Positions 6,789-15,364 are shown, counted from the stretch's first letter. The stretch is 41,802 nucleotides of DNA from an uncultured Acidimicrobiales bacterium (GCA_938040365.1 CALHXU010000007.1:1-41802), one strand, 5' to 3'. Translations and numbers: made by a program. The notes: generated by a model from the sequence alone, not told the origin.

Positions 6789-7721
6789 CTAGCGAAGAAC
6801 TGCGCAGGTCTCTGCGTTGAGGAAACGAGTCGTTCCGTCGTCGTTGAATTCGACGAGGACGAGCGTTGGTCCGCCGGCGAACGGATCGAGGATGACGAGC
6901 GAGTATGGGGTCTCGTTTCCGATGGTTTGATCGGTGTTGAAGCACGCTTCGTTGACCGTCGTGGCGAGGACTTCGTCGGTCCCTCCTCCGGCTCTGGTGA
7001 GTGAGGTGTCAAAGGCCAAAAGGTCGTTGGTCGACAGTTCTGGGATGATCGCGGCGTCGTCGATGAGCAGTTCGAGCTCCTCGATGGATGGCACGGTCTC
7101 GATGTCGAGGTCGACCGATGATTGGGCCACTGCGCTGTCGGCGTCGTCGGCGGTGGACTCGATGACCGCAGTGTCGGCAGCGTTACCAGAGGCTTCGGCA
7201 GCGTCACCAGCGGCTTCGTCCTCCATCGCCTCTTCCTCCATTGCCTCCTCTTCGTCCTCCATTGCCTCTTCCCCATCGTCGCCGCTGACTTCCTCGACAA
7301 CCTCGTCGGCGGCGTTGGCAGCAATGTCGGCTGCTTCAGTGGCGGTATCGACGCTTCCACTGTTGAAGAGCACCGGTGTCGCGAGGATGAAGAGTAGGAG
7401 GGCAGCTGCAGCAGCGATAAGCCAGCCTGGTGGACGACCTGATTTCTTCTGCTTCTCGTCACGTTTGTGGCGTTCGGCGCTCAGGCTCGTGACTTCGGGT
7501 GCCGCTGGAGTCGCTGCTGCCATCGCTGCGGCGATCGATTGCGCTCGACGCTCCGGGGTGGCTTCGGGAACCGGGCTCGCAACGATGTCGACGCCGGTGG
7601 CCATATCGCTGAGGCGCTGTCGGGCGACCGGGTCAGCTTCGACGGCCGCGACAGATTCAGGAGTTGCCTCGCCATCGATAATGGCAGATAGGAGTTCGTC
7701 GTCGTAGCGGTTTTCAGTCAT
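6789..7721 (-). CDS. Membrane anti-sigma factor (RsmA-like)
   Basis: The 310-residue product has a cytoplasmic N-terminal segment (YDDELLSAIIDGEAT...) like the sigma-binding part of anti-sigma factors, one transmembrane helix at about 98-118 (GWLIAAAAALLLFILATPVLF) and an outer domain. The outer domain begins with an acidic Glu/Ala/Met repeat (EEAMEDEEEAMEEEAMEDE) and ends in a small folded region with two cysteines. The HxxxCxxC zinc motif of ZAS anti-sigma factors is absent. The ATG at 7721 overlaps the sigma gene stop (ATGACTGA), which strongly indicates coupled synthesis with its partner. Longer starts would run further into the sigma gene. Confidence 0.85.
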   Translation of the reverse strand: MTENRYDDELLSAIIDGEATPESVAAVEADPVARQRLSDMATGVDIVASPVPEATPERRAQSIAAAMAAATPAAPEVTSLSAERHKRDEKQKKSGRPPGWLIAAAAALLLFILATPVLFNSGSVDTATEAADIAANAADEVVEEVSGDDGEEAMEDEEEAMEEEAMEDEAAGDAAEASGNAADTAVIESTADDADSAVAQSSVDLDIETVPSIEELELLIDDAAIIPELSTNDLLAFDTSLTRAGGGTDEVLATTVNEACFNTDQTIGNETPYSLVILDPFAGGPTLVLVEFNDDGTTRFLNAETCAVLR

Positions 7722-8337
7722 TGTCAGAGCCTTGTACGTCGGGGTTCGTACTTTGGTTCCCGCCACTTGTCACATCATTACGATTTTCGTCATCTCCGAC
7801 GTCACCGATGATGTCTGCGAGCTTTCCGCGGCCTCGTGCAATCCTCGATCGTACGGTGCCGGGGGCAATATCTAAGACTTCAGCGATCTCGTCGTAGTTC
7901 AATCCGCAGAGGTCTCGGAGGACGACGGGTAGCTTGAAGTCTTCGTCGAGTTGGTCGAGCGCATCGTCGATGACGATTTTTGCGGTTGATGCGTTGCCGA
8001 TATCGGTGGTGCCTACGACTTGAAGGTGGTTCTCATCGTCATCGAGCGAATCGGAATCTCGGCGTTTTCGCCGCCGTAGTTCGTCGATCGCAGCGTTGGT
8101 TGCAATGCGATAGGACCACGTCGTGAACTGTGCTCGGCCGTCGTACTTGTCGAGGTTCTTTACGATCGAAATCAGGGCCATTTGTGCAGCATCATCGGCA
8201 TCGGCGCCGCGGCCGACAACCTTCGCGCACACCGCTCGGATTCGATCATGATGACGGTCGAGAAGAATCTCGAGCGACGCCATGTCGCCGCGCTGCGCAG
8301 CGCGAATCAGTTCGCCGTCGTCAGCCAGGGTCTGCAC
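7714..8337 (-). CDS. sigM: ECF sigma factor, SigM-like
   Basis: This is a 207-residue extracytoplasmic-function sigma factor. Region 2 (about residues 15-85) includes ADADDAAQMALISIVKNLDKYDG and the core-binding/-10 segment FTTWSYRIATNAAIDELRRR. Region 4 (about 135-185) has the helix-turn-helix LNYDEIAEVLDIAPGTVRSR. The GTG at 8337 shares one base with the TAG stop of the kinase gene (TAGTG), giving a full-length protein, so I prefer it to the longer reading that starts inside the kinase gene. The anti-sigma factor follows with an 8-base overlap. Neighbouring trx genes suggest a redox or envelope stress regulon, as for mycobacterial SigM. Confidence 0.9.
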   Translation of the reverse strand: MQTLADDGELIRAAQRGDMASLEILLDRHHDRIRAVCAKVVGRGADADDAAQMALISIVKNLDKYDGRAQFTTWSYRIATNAAIDELRRRKRRDSDSLDDDENHLQVVGTTDIGNASTAKIVIDDALDQLDEDFKLPVVLRDLCGLNYDEIAEVLDIAPGTVRSRIARGRGKLADIIGDVGDDENRNDVTSGGNQSTNPDVQGSDND

Positions 8338-10148
8338 TAGTTCACCAACGCAATCCGAGAGATTCGGAGTTGCTGGATGATGTTGCGAGCTTCGATGTCG
8401 GCTTCGTATTCCGCTTGGGTTTGTTCGGGGTCGATGCCGAGGTCGGTGACCCAAAAGAGGAGCGCGCCGACGTCGCGATCGTCGACATCGAGCACTTCGT
8501 TCACTTCGAGTTCGGTGAATGCGCCGATTGGGTCACCCCACTCGTCGAAGGTGGCTGGCGCGGCGTCTGCGGCGTAGAGCTCGAATGCCCAACCCAGTCG
8601 GTCAGCGTCGATCTCGATGTCTTCCATCGCTCGAGGTTCGGCAAATTCCACGATGAGTCCAACCCCTTCCTTGAGCTGACCAAAGTTGCGATCGCGATAG
8701 AGCTGTGTTGACCAGAAGGTATCTGGATTGCCGTCGAAGGGCCGTGATACTTGCCCTTCGTTCTCGACTCCATCGTTGCCGAATGGGTCGAACGATGTGG
8801 CGCGCAAATCCGTGTCGTCGAAGTCGTTGGTGAAGATCGGCGACCCATCTGCTTCGTCTGTTGCGCCCTCAGCTCCGTCCTGTTGGGGGTCGACGGGTTG
8901 GGCGTTCTCAGACTGGGCGCTCCCGGTGACTTCGCCGGCAGGTCCCTCGATCACGGTGTTGTCATCTCCGCTGAATCGTTCGAGAAACGATTCGCCAGCG
9001 TCGGTGAGCAAAAACCACACAGTTGCGACTGCTGCGACCATCAAGATGAGCGAGATGAGTGGGCCGACCCATCGCATCCTGGACTTGCTTCGCTTCATGT
9101 GTGTCGCGGTTTCGGGGTTTGGCTTGGCCCGCTGTTTTGCCGACCTGATCGGCTCGGGAAGCTCGCTCGACCACACGCGTTCTTGCTCGGTGGGTTGACG
9201 TTGCCCCGTCAGCTTCTTTGGCACCGTGTTCGAACTTGGAATCGATGGCGCCTCGCTCGCACGCCGTTCAGGGATTGATGCAGCGGTCGGCCTCGGCTCG
9301 ACCATGGTCGGGTCGCCTTTTTCGATGACGAGGCCTCCGAGCATTGCTTCGCTGAGTGCAGCAGCCCATTTCGACGCATCGTCGTAACGGTCATCGGGGT
9401 TGCGAGCGAGGCTTCGTTGAAGGAATACGTCGAGCGCAAGCGGTAGGTCGGGTCGAATGAGACGAGCAGAAGGGGCGTCTCTCTTGAGACGATCCATTGC
9501 GCTCATCAGGTCGGTGGCTGCGAACGGCACCTCGCCGCAGAGCATTTCGTAGAGGACCGTCGACAGGCCATACAGGTCGGTTCGGCCATCGACTGGCTTT
9601 CCCTCGATCTGTTCGGGCGCGAGGTACTTGACCGTTCCGACCAGCGAACCAGTTTCGGTGTGGCCTACCTGGTCGACCGCCTTTGCGATGCCGAAGTCGC
9701 TGAGCTTCACCCGCCGGTCGGGTCGAACCAGAATGTTTGCTGGCTTCACGTCTCGATGGATGATGCCGTTCTGGTGTGCGTGCCCGAGTCCGCCTGCGAG
9801 TTGCAGGCCAACTTCGACCGCATCTGCTGCTGCGAGCGTTGGCCGCTCGTTGAGAATTGTTCGCAGGTCACGACCTTCGACGAACTCCATGATGATGGCG
9901 TCGTTGTTTGACGCTCCAACGGTGTCGTAGATGGCGACTATTGCAGGGTGGGTGAGCCGTGCCGCTGCCTTGGCTTCGCTCCGAAACCGGGCGAGCACGT
10001 TCGGGTCTGCAGCCAGGTGAGGGTGCAGCATCTTGATGGCGATCCGTCGTGACAGGTTGTGGTCGAAGCCTTCCCAGACCTCGGCCATTCCGCCGCTCCC
10101 GACGCGCTCGCGAAGTTCGTAGCGATCGTCAAGACGGCGGTTCGCCAT
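8337..10148 (-). CDS. Transmembrane Ser/Thr protein kinase with external discoidin-like domain
   Basis: The 603-residue product has a PknB-type kinase domain (10-270) with all catalytic elements: glycine loop GSGGMAEV 17-24, Lys39, HRDVKPAN 131-138, DFG 151-153, and the GTVKYLAPEQ substrate loop. A proline/arginine-rich linker leads to one transmembrane helix (360-382). An acidic linker then leads to an outer domain (about 450-600) that reads like an F5/8 type C (discoidin) fold, with FDGNPDTFWST and GLIVEFAEP. In mycobacteria, MviN/MurJ (Rv3910) carries at this chromosomal position a catalytically dead kinase domain plus an outer domain related to carbohydrate-binding proteins. Here there is no MurJ membrane part and the kinase looks active. 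Its start overlaps the degV stop (TGATG). Confidence 0.93.
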   Translation of the reverse strand: MANRRLDDRYELRERVGSGGMAEVWEGFDHNLSRRIAIKMLHPHLAADPNVLARFRSEAKAAARLTHPAIVAIYDTVGASNNDAIIMEFVEGRDLRTILNERPTLAAADAVEVGLQLAGGLGHAHQNGIIHRDVKPANILVRPDRRVKLSDFGIAKAVDQVGHTETGSLVGTVKYLAPEQIEGKPVDGRTDLYGLSTVLYEMLCGEVPFAATDLMSAMDRLKRDAPSARLIRPDLPLALDVFLQRSLARNPDDRYDDASKWAAALSEAMLGGLVIEKGDPTMVEPRPTAASIPERRASEAPSIPSSNTVPKKLTGQRQPTEQERVWSSELPEPIRSAKQRAKPNPETATHMKRSKSRMRWVGPLISLILMVAAVATVWFLLTDAGESFLERFSGDDNTVIEGPAGEVTGSAQSENAQPVDPQQDGAEGATDEADGSPIFTNDFDDTDLRATSFDPFGNDGVENEGQVSRPFDGNPDTFWSTQLYRDRNFGQLKEGVGLIVEFAEPRAMEDIEIDADRLGWAFELYAADAAPATFDEWGDPIGAFTELEVNEVLDVDDRDVGALLFWVTDLGIDPEQTQAEYEADIEARNIIQQLRISRIALVN

Positions 10149-10987
10149 CAGCCCTTGGTCTGATAGGTGATGCCGACAATGCCTGGTCCGCCGTGGGTTC
10201 CAATGACGGCACCAATGATGTCTACGCGCGCGTCGTTCACTCCGGGAATGTCCGAGATCGAGGCGATGAAATCGTCGATGTCGTCGGCGTTGGAGTGCAG
10301 GATTGCGAGGTTCTCAACCTCGCCAGCGTTGGAGATTTGCTCCCGGAGCCAGGCGAGCGACTTCTTGCGCGTTCGCTGCTTACCTGCTGCGACCACTTCA
10401 CCGCTGCTCAGGTCGAGCAGTGGCTTGATCGAGAGCATTGCGCCGAACGCAGCTTGTGCTCCGCCGATGCGTCCGCCTTTCTTCAAGTTCTCGAGAGTGT
10501 CGAGCGTTGCATAGACGCGCGTTCGGTCGCGCATGTTTTCGGCGAGTGCGACGATCTCCTCTGCCGACTTCCCGTCGCGTGCAGCCTTTGCACAACTAAG
10601 GACGATCGATCCGAGACCGCCCGTCACCGATTTCGAGTTGACGACATGGACTGGAATCGTCACGTCGTCAGAATCTGCGGCGGTTCGTGCAGCTTGGATC
10701 GTGGCCGAGAGCGCTTCGGACAGGTTGATGCACACAATGGCATCCGCGCCCTCAGAGGCGAACTGGTTGAAGAGGGTGGCGAACGCTCCAGGCGATGGCG
10801 CTGAAGTCTCGGGCAGGTGTTCTGAGTTTGCGAGGCGTCGGTAGAACTCGTCTGTCTTGAGTTCGGTTCGATCGACGAACTCGTCGTCGCCAAAGCGAAT
10901 CGATAGCGGGATAAGGCCGATACCCCATTGTTCGAGGTCGGCATCGGACAGGTCGCACGCGCTGTCGGTCACGATTCGTACTGGCAT
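10148..10987 (-). CDS. degV: DegV family fatty-acid-binding protein
   Basis: The 279-residue product has the DegV fold signature: IVTDSACDL near the N-terminus, PLSIRFGDDEFVDR, TSAPSPG, the INLSEALSATIQAA segment and the C-terminal GTHGGPGIVGI. DegV/FakB proteins bind a fatty acid and present it to a fatty acid kinase for phosphorylation. The kinase partner FakA is not in this window. The ATG at 10987 lies 4 bases after the stop of the upstream DUF6049 gene with GGAG 9 bases before it; a TTG at 11002 is the alternative. It is coupled to the kinase gene downstream, hinting at a link between membrane lipid supply and envelope signalling. Confidence 0.92.
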   Translation of the reverse strand: MPVRIVTDSACDLSDADLEQWGIGLIPLSIRFGDDEFVDRTELKTDEFYRRLANSEHLPETSAPSPGAFATLFNQFASEGADAIVCINLSEALSATIQAARTAADSDDVTIPVHVVNSKSVTGGLGSIVLSCAKAARDGKSAEEIVALAENMRDRTRVYATLDTLENLKKGGRIGGAQAAFGAMLSIKPLLDLSSGEVVAAGKQRTRKKSLAWLREQISNAGEVENLAILHSNADDIDDFIASISDIPGVNDARVDIIGAVIGTHGGPGIVGITYQTKG

Positions 10988-10991
10988 AGTT

Positions 10992-13115
10992 TCAGACTCC
11001 AATCATTTCGTCTGCTTCGTTCGTGTGTGTGTCGCTATCTTCGTTCTCGTCCTCGCGGCTTCCGCGCACATCGCGCAGCCACCAGAAGAACAGCACGATG
11101 ATGGCAACGCCGCCGATGGCTATGCCAACGCCGGAGAACGCAAAGGTGCGGACGAGGACTTCAGCGGAGCCGAGGAGGATGAGACCGTCGGGGCTGAGAA
11201 TCTGAATGTTGATCGGCGAATCACCCGACGCACGGGCGATGATGGGGATCTCGATTCGGTTTGGACCAGGTTCGAGCGACTGGACGATTTCGGATCCCTC
11301 GGCGAAGTCGAGTTCGTCACTGGAGAGGATCATCAGCACCGTCGCGCGGGTGTCGAGTCGGTTCTCGATGACGATCGGGACGAGCGATTCTCGCCCGGTC
11401 AGCGTGATCGTCTCGGCCTCGGGCGCAAGAATTGCCGAGTCCTTCTCGAGGTCGATGAGTGAATACACAGCCTCGATAAAGTCGTTCTGTTGCTGTTCGC
11501 TTTGCCGGTGATCGGTGCTCGAGAAGAGCAGTTCGTCGAGTCGACGGCGTGACGATGTATCGCTGCCAATGACCGTCGTCCAACTTTCGATGGCGTTTCG
11601 TGCCTGGCTGTATTCGGTGCGGTACGAGCGGAGGCTGGTCGCTGGGGCGGGCGGATTCAGCGACCGGACGAGTGGGCCGCTGATGGTGCCGATGCCGAGG
11701 CTTGGGGTGATTGCGGTCTCGGCGAGCGCTTGTTCTGGCGATGCGCCCCGCAGTGATGGGATCCGTTCGATTCCGCTGAGGTACACGTTGAGGAAGGTGT
11801 CGTCTGGCTGCCAGTCCGCTGGTGGGTTTACGACGGCGGACTGCCGGCCGGTGCTGTCTTGGAGCGACAAGATGACGAGGTCTGCCAGGAGGCGGTTGGC
11901 GTTGAGCACACTTCCGCCCTCGTTAGTGAAGTGTGTGCTCAGGTCACCGTCGGCGACGAGCGCCGGAATTTCCTGCACAGACGGGTCATCGGAGTCGAGC
12001 AAGAAGCTTGTGGTGAGTGCTTGGGTGAAGACGTTTCGGTCGAGTGCTCGAAGCTGATCGGGTCGAACAATGGCGCCCTGTACGCCAAGTTCGCCCAAGT
12101 GGTCTACGCCTTCGCTGGTGAGTGTCTCGTCGAGGAGCATCACGCTGGTCTGGGGCTCAATCCCGATCGACTCGATCGTGTTGTCGCTCCCAGCTGCGTA
12201 CAGTTCGATGACTTCGTTCGTCAGCTCTGCGTCGAACCAAGCTTGCTCTTCGATGTCGACGAATGGGTTTGGAAACAGCTGCGAAGCGCTGAGGTTAGAT
12301 CGGAGCTGTTCGACGATCTCGTTCGCTACGTCGCCATCATCGTTTGCGAGAAGGGCGAGCGTTTCCGGTGAGATCGAGAGTGCGACGTTCGCGTCGGGGT
12401 GTTGGGCGATGATCGTCGCGAGGACGCCGACGTTTGTGAGGGTTTCATCGTCGAGTTCGGCCGCGGTGTTTGGCGTTGGGTCGACGTCGACGACGGCTTC
12501 GAGCACGGTGGCCACGGCGAGGGGTGGGCGGAGATCTCGGCGAGGCAGTTCGATGAGCGAAGTGACGAAGCTATCGGTGGTTTCGCCGGCGCTGTCGACG
12601 AGCGCGACCTCGACGGGGTAGACCGCCGAGCCGCCGTCGGTCGTGAGTACTTCGAAGGGTAGGGGTTGTTGTTCGATGACATCGGTCAGATCGGCTGTGC
12701 CCGTCGCCTCGGGATTTGTAGTCGGTGGCTCTGGTTCTTCAAGCCGGGTGTTTGGTCCGTCGAGGAGTACTTCGAGGTTGAGAACTTCGTTGCTGGTTTC
12801 TTGCGCGTCGCTCAAGACGACGGGGCTGTGTTCGAGGAGCAGCTGGGCGTCCTCGGGGATGGTGCCGCGAAGGAAGTCATCTCGCTGGGTCCACGGTTCG
12901 TAGATGCGAAGGATGATGGCCGACTCGGTCGGCGCCCCTGCAATTCGTACCTGGATGTTGTAGATGCCGCCGTCATCGACCCAGGCGCTTTGTGCAACGA
13001 GTTCGACCGAACCCGTCGTTTGTGCGCCGGCGGTGGGTGAGTTGGCCATTAGCGCAACCAAGAGAGCCACGAGTACGGCGAGAGTGGTCCGTGCAGTGAC
13101 GCTTCGGCGGCTCAT
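10992..13115 (-). CDS. DUF6049-type secreted/membrane protein (Rv3909-like)
   Basis: The 707-residue product has a signal peptide (MSRRSVTARTTLAVLVALLV... ending near AGAQ), a large extracytoplasmic part, and a C-terminal transmembrane helix (GVGIAIGGVAIIVLFFWWLRDVRGS) with a short acidic cytoplasmic tail. Size, layout and position between the GNAT/pcnA side and the kinase correspond to mycobacterial Rv3909 (DUF6049), whose function is unknown but which is part of the conserved murJ-sigM neighbourhood. The ATG at 13115 overlaps the GNAT stop by four bases (ATGA), which fixes the start; an in-frame upstream ATG would spoil the signal peptide. Confidence 0.85.
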   Translation of the reverse strand: MSRRSVTARTTLAVLVALLVALMANSPTAGAQTTGSVELVAQSAWVDDGGIYNIQVRIAGAPTESAIILRIYEPWTQRDDFLRGTIPEDAQLLLEHSPVVLSDAQETSNEVLNLEVLLDGPNTRLEEPEPPTTNPEATGTADLTDVIEQQPLPFEVLTTDGGSAVYPVEVALVDSAGETTDSFVTSLIELPRRDLRPPLAVATVLEAVVDVDPTPNTAAELDDETLTNVGVLATIIAQHPDANVALSISPETLALLANDDGDVANEIVEQLRSNLSASQLFPNPFVDIEEQAWFDAELTNEVIELYAAGSDNTIESIGIEPQTSVMLLDETLTSEGVDHLGELGVQGAIVRPDQLRALDRNVFTQALTTSFLLDSDDPSVQEIPALVADGDLSTHFTNEGGSVLNANRLLADLVILSLQDSTGRQSAVVNPPADWQPDDTFLNVYLSGIERIPSLRGASPEQALAETAITPSLGIGTISGPLVRSLNPPAPATSLRSYRTEYSQARNAIESWTTVIGSDTSSRRRLDELLFSSTDHRQSEQQQNDFIEAVYSLIDLEKDSAILAPEAETITLTGRESLVPIVIENRLDTRATVLMILSSDELDFAEGSEIVQSLEPGPNRIEIPIIARASGDSPINIQILSPDGLILLGSAEVLVRTFAFSGVGIAIGGVAIIVLFFWWLRDVRGSREDENEDSDTHTNEADEMIGV

Positions 13116-13840
13116 TGCGAACTCACCGTTCCGGAATTGGACCACTCAAGGACTTTCAGCTGTTCGTTGAGAAGGTCGAAGCCGAGGTGTTGGTACAAGC
13201 CAACGGCTTTTTCGTTGCCAACTTGTGTGTTGACGAGCATGGACGTGCCGCCTTCTCGGCGTGCCCAGGTGAGTGCGTCGTGTACGAGGGTTGAGCCAAT
13301 GTTGCGCCGGCGATACTTCGGGTCGACGCCGAGGCGTTGCAGGAAGGTCGACGCTCCCGAGCGACCGGTGATTGCATAGCCAACGAGCTGTTGATCGATG
13401 TGGGCAACGGTGTAGCGGTGAACCGGGGTTGCTTTGCGGGCGTTGTTGAGGCCATCTCGATCGAGCATCCAAAAGTCGTCGAAGGACGCTCGGTCGATGG
13501 CGAGTACTCGGTTGAGGTCGGTGCGCCGTCCAGCGCGCAGCGACACGTCGACGTTCGTAGTGATCTGGCCGGTGTTGGTCAGGTCATGTGAGAGCAAGTG
13601 GAGCGCTTCGCGTTCGATAAAGCCGGCATCGAGAAAGACCTGTCGCTCGGATCGAGAAAGTGCACTTGTGACGACGAGTTGTTCTGAGCTTTGGAGGTGT
13701 CGAAGCAGCCGATCGACGTCGGGTCGAGTCAGTTGGCGCATTGGAATGAGTTGCACGAGCCCCGCGTCGTTTTGTTCGAGAGCGCCCTTTCTGACAATGC
13801 GAACACCCCGAACGGGGCGGTTGAGACGCTCCAGCAACAT
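13112..13840 (-). CDS. GNAT family N-acetyltransferase
   Basis: The 242-residue product has a C-terminal GNAT acetyl-CoA-binding domain (about 100-235) with motif A FLQRLGVDPKYRRRNIGSTL and motif B around NEKAVGLYQHLGFD. The N-terminal 95 residues look like a second, degenerate GNAT-like half. The substrate is unknown. It is the first gene of the minus-strand operon running to trxA. I chose the ATG at 13840 because the -10 box TAGTCT ends 7 bases before it; the ATG at 13846 would be only 1 base from that box. DUF6049 follows with a four-base overlap. Confidence 0.88.
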   Translation of the reverse strand: MLLERLNRPVRGVRIVRKGALEQNDAGLVQLIPMRQLTRPDVDRLLRHLQSSEQLVVTSALSRSERQVFLDAGFIEREALHLLSHDLTNTGQITTNVDVSLRAGRRTDLNRVLAIDRASFDDFWMLDRDGLNNARKATPVHRYTVAHIDQQLVGYAITGRSGASTFLQRLGVDPKYRRRNIGSTLVHDALTWARREGGTSMLVNTQVGNEKAVGLYQHLGFDLLNEQLKVLEWSNSGTVSSQ

Positions 13841-13847
13841 ACCCATC

Positions 13848-13853
13848 AGACTA
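13848..13853 (-). promoter_or_regulatory. -10 box of the GNAT-to-trxA operon
   Basis: On the minus strand, TAGTCT ends 7 bases before the ATG at 13840. It is the only promoter-like signal I see for the whole coupled series down to 4953, though internal promoters before trxB and trxA are likely. Confidence 0.5.
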
Positions 13854-13892
13854 GAGCGCTCGTGAACTGCCGGTGGTTCGCTGTCTCGTTAT

Positions 13893-13898
13893 TACACT
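13893..13898 (+). promoter_or_regulatory. -10 box of the zinc-knuckle mini-gene
   Basis: TACACT ends 7 bases before the GTG at 13906 (leaderless pattern). It is divergent from the GNAT promoter 40 bases away. Confidence 0.5.
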
Positions 13899-13905
13899 CG
13901 TCGGC

Positions 13906-14097
13906 GTGAGCGACTTGTGGGACGATGTGGGCGGTGACCCCGATGAAAGTAGTGACGACGAATCGCCGATCTGTCGCTACTGCGGGGTGAGTGCGCTTCC
14001 CCCCGAGGTTCCCGGCGACCAGTCGAGCTGTGAGAACCCCGATTGCGACGCGTTCGGCGAGCCCGTGGAGGGCTCTGGCCCGGCACACCCCGACTAG
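13906..14097 (+). CDS. Small zinc-ribbon-like protein (63 residues)
   Basis: This short acidic protein has two cysteine pairs, CRYC and CENPDC, spaced about 20 residues apart. They could form one zinc ribbon. The start is GTG, placed by a TACACT -10 box 7 bases upstream; no Shine-Dalgarno is seen. It fits neatly in the gap between the divergent GNAT gene and pcnA. I do not recognise a named family. The cysteine pattern, promoter placement and absence of overlap support a real gene. Confidence 0.65.
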   Translation: MSDLWDDVGGDPDESSDDESPICRYCGVSALPPEVPGDQSSCENPDCDAFGEPVEGSGPAHPD

Positions 14098-14113
14098 AGC
14101 GATCGACACCCAT

Positions 14114-14119
14114 TAGTCT
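14114..14119 (+). promoter_or_regulatory. -10 box of pcnA (leaderless type)
   Basis: TAGTCT ends 6 bases before the GTG at 14126. A TTG at 14120 would lie directly against the box, so the GTG is the better start. Confidence 0.55.
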
Positions 14120-14125
14120 TTGGGC

Positions 14126-15364
14126 GTGAATGATCTGTACCCGTCGGTACTTCGTGAGGTTGCGCCGCTACGTGATGCCTTTGCCTCTGCTGGCCATCAG
14201 CTCTATCTCGTCGGCGGGATTGTGAGGGATCTTCACCTCGGTGCTCCACTCGTTTCGCTCGACTTCGATATGACGACCGAGGCGCGGCCGGCGGTCATCA
14301 AGGCGTTGGTCGATCCGTTGGCCACTGCGGTGTGGACACAGGGCGAGAAGTTCGGGACGATCGGGGCACAGGTCGATGGTCGCCCCTATGAGATCACGAC
14401 GCATCGGGCCGAGTCCTATTCCGACGGGTCGCGCAAGCCTGAAGTGGTGTTTGGAGATGACATCGAGGTCGATCTTTCGCGTCGGGACTTCACCCTCAAC
14501 GCAATGGCAATCCGTTTGGCCGACGGCGAGTTGATTGATCCGTTCGATGGGCTCGGTGCGCTCGAGCGACGCGAGCTCATGACGCCGATCGAGCCCGAGG
14601 TGTCGTTTGCCGATGATCCGTTGCGGATCCTTCGGGCGGCGCGCTTCATTGCGCGGTACGACCTTTCGGTCAACGATTCGGTGATGGCCGCTGGTCGAGC
14701 TTTGATCGATCGCATGTCGATCGTTTCGGCGGAGCGCATTCGTGATGAGCTCGACAAGTTGTTGGCGGCGCCGGCTCCGTCGAGCGGTTTCGAGTTCTTG
14801 GTCGAGGTCGGTGCATGGCCGTTCGTGGTCGCGGCTGTGGATGTTTCTTCGGTTGCCGGGATTGGGCGCCAACTCGATGCCGTTGCGAACGATCTTGTGC
14901 TTCGTCGTTGCGTCGTCTTTAGTTATGTGGCGCCAGAGCAACGTCGCAAAACGCTGTCGGGTCTTCGTTACTCAAAGGAAGAGTCTCGACAGATCTTGTC
15001 GCTGCTCGGCGCGGTCGATGTGATTCGAGCAGGGAGTGAGCCACTCGATGCGCCTGCGGTCAGGCGTTTGGTCGCGAGCGTTGGTTATGACCAACTCGGA
15101 CTCGTGCACTCGCTCATCGCTGCGCTCGGTGTATCTGACCGAGGCTTCGGCACGGTGCTCGAAACACTCGACGCGTCGGGAGAACTCGAGCGACTCACCC
15201 CGGTGCTCACCGGCGACGAGATCATGGAGTTACTCGGCCTCGATCCAGGCCCAGCGGTCGGCGCTTGCCTCAAGGCACTCCAAGAGCGTCGCTTCTCCGA
15301 CGGTCCACTCGACCGCGCCGGCGAAGTCGCCTTCCTCACCACCAACTACCACCCCACTTCGTGA
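14126..15364 (+). CDS. pcnA: CCA-adding tRNA nucleotidyltransferase
   Basis: This 412-residue class II nucleotidyltransferase adds or repairs the 3' CCA end of tRNAs. Visible motifs: GGIVRD (30-35), the catalytic DFD at 46-48 in LVSLDFDMTT, RRDFTLNAMAI, and the RNA-binding segment DDPLRILRAARFIARY. The C-terminal part is short and lacks an obvious HD phosphohydrolase motif. It is annotated pcnA in mycobacteria (Rv3907c), where it sits at the equivalent place. The start is the GTG at 14126. It converges with the methyltransferase gene across a palindromic spacer. Confidence 0.95.
   Translation: MNDLYPSVLREVAPLRDAFASAGHQLYLVGGIVRDLHLGAPLVSLDFDMTTEARPAVIKALVDPLATAVWTQGEKFGTIGAQVDGRPYEITTHRAESYSDGSRKPEVVFGDDIEVDLSRRDFTLNAMAIRLADGELIDPFDGLGALERRELMTPIEPEVSFADDPLRILRAARFIARYDLSVNDSVMAAGRALIDRMSIVSAERIRDELDKLLAAPAPSSGFEFLVEVGAWPFVVAAVDVSSVAGIGRQLDAVANDLVLRRCVVFSYVAPEQRRKTLSGLRYSKEESRQILSLLGAVDVIRAGSEPLDAPAVRRLVASVGYDQLGLVHSLIAALGVSDRGFGTVLETLDASGELERLTPVLTGDEIMELLGLDPGPAVGACLKALQERRFSDGPLDRAGEVAFLTTNYHPTS

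Noticed and set aside
6470-7462. 330-codon reading of the small membrane protein
   Set aside because: The first 228 codons overlap the anti-sigma gene in another frame and are Arg/Ser/Thr-rich shadow sequence. The real gene starts at 6778.
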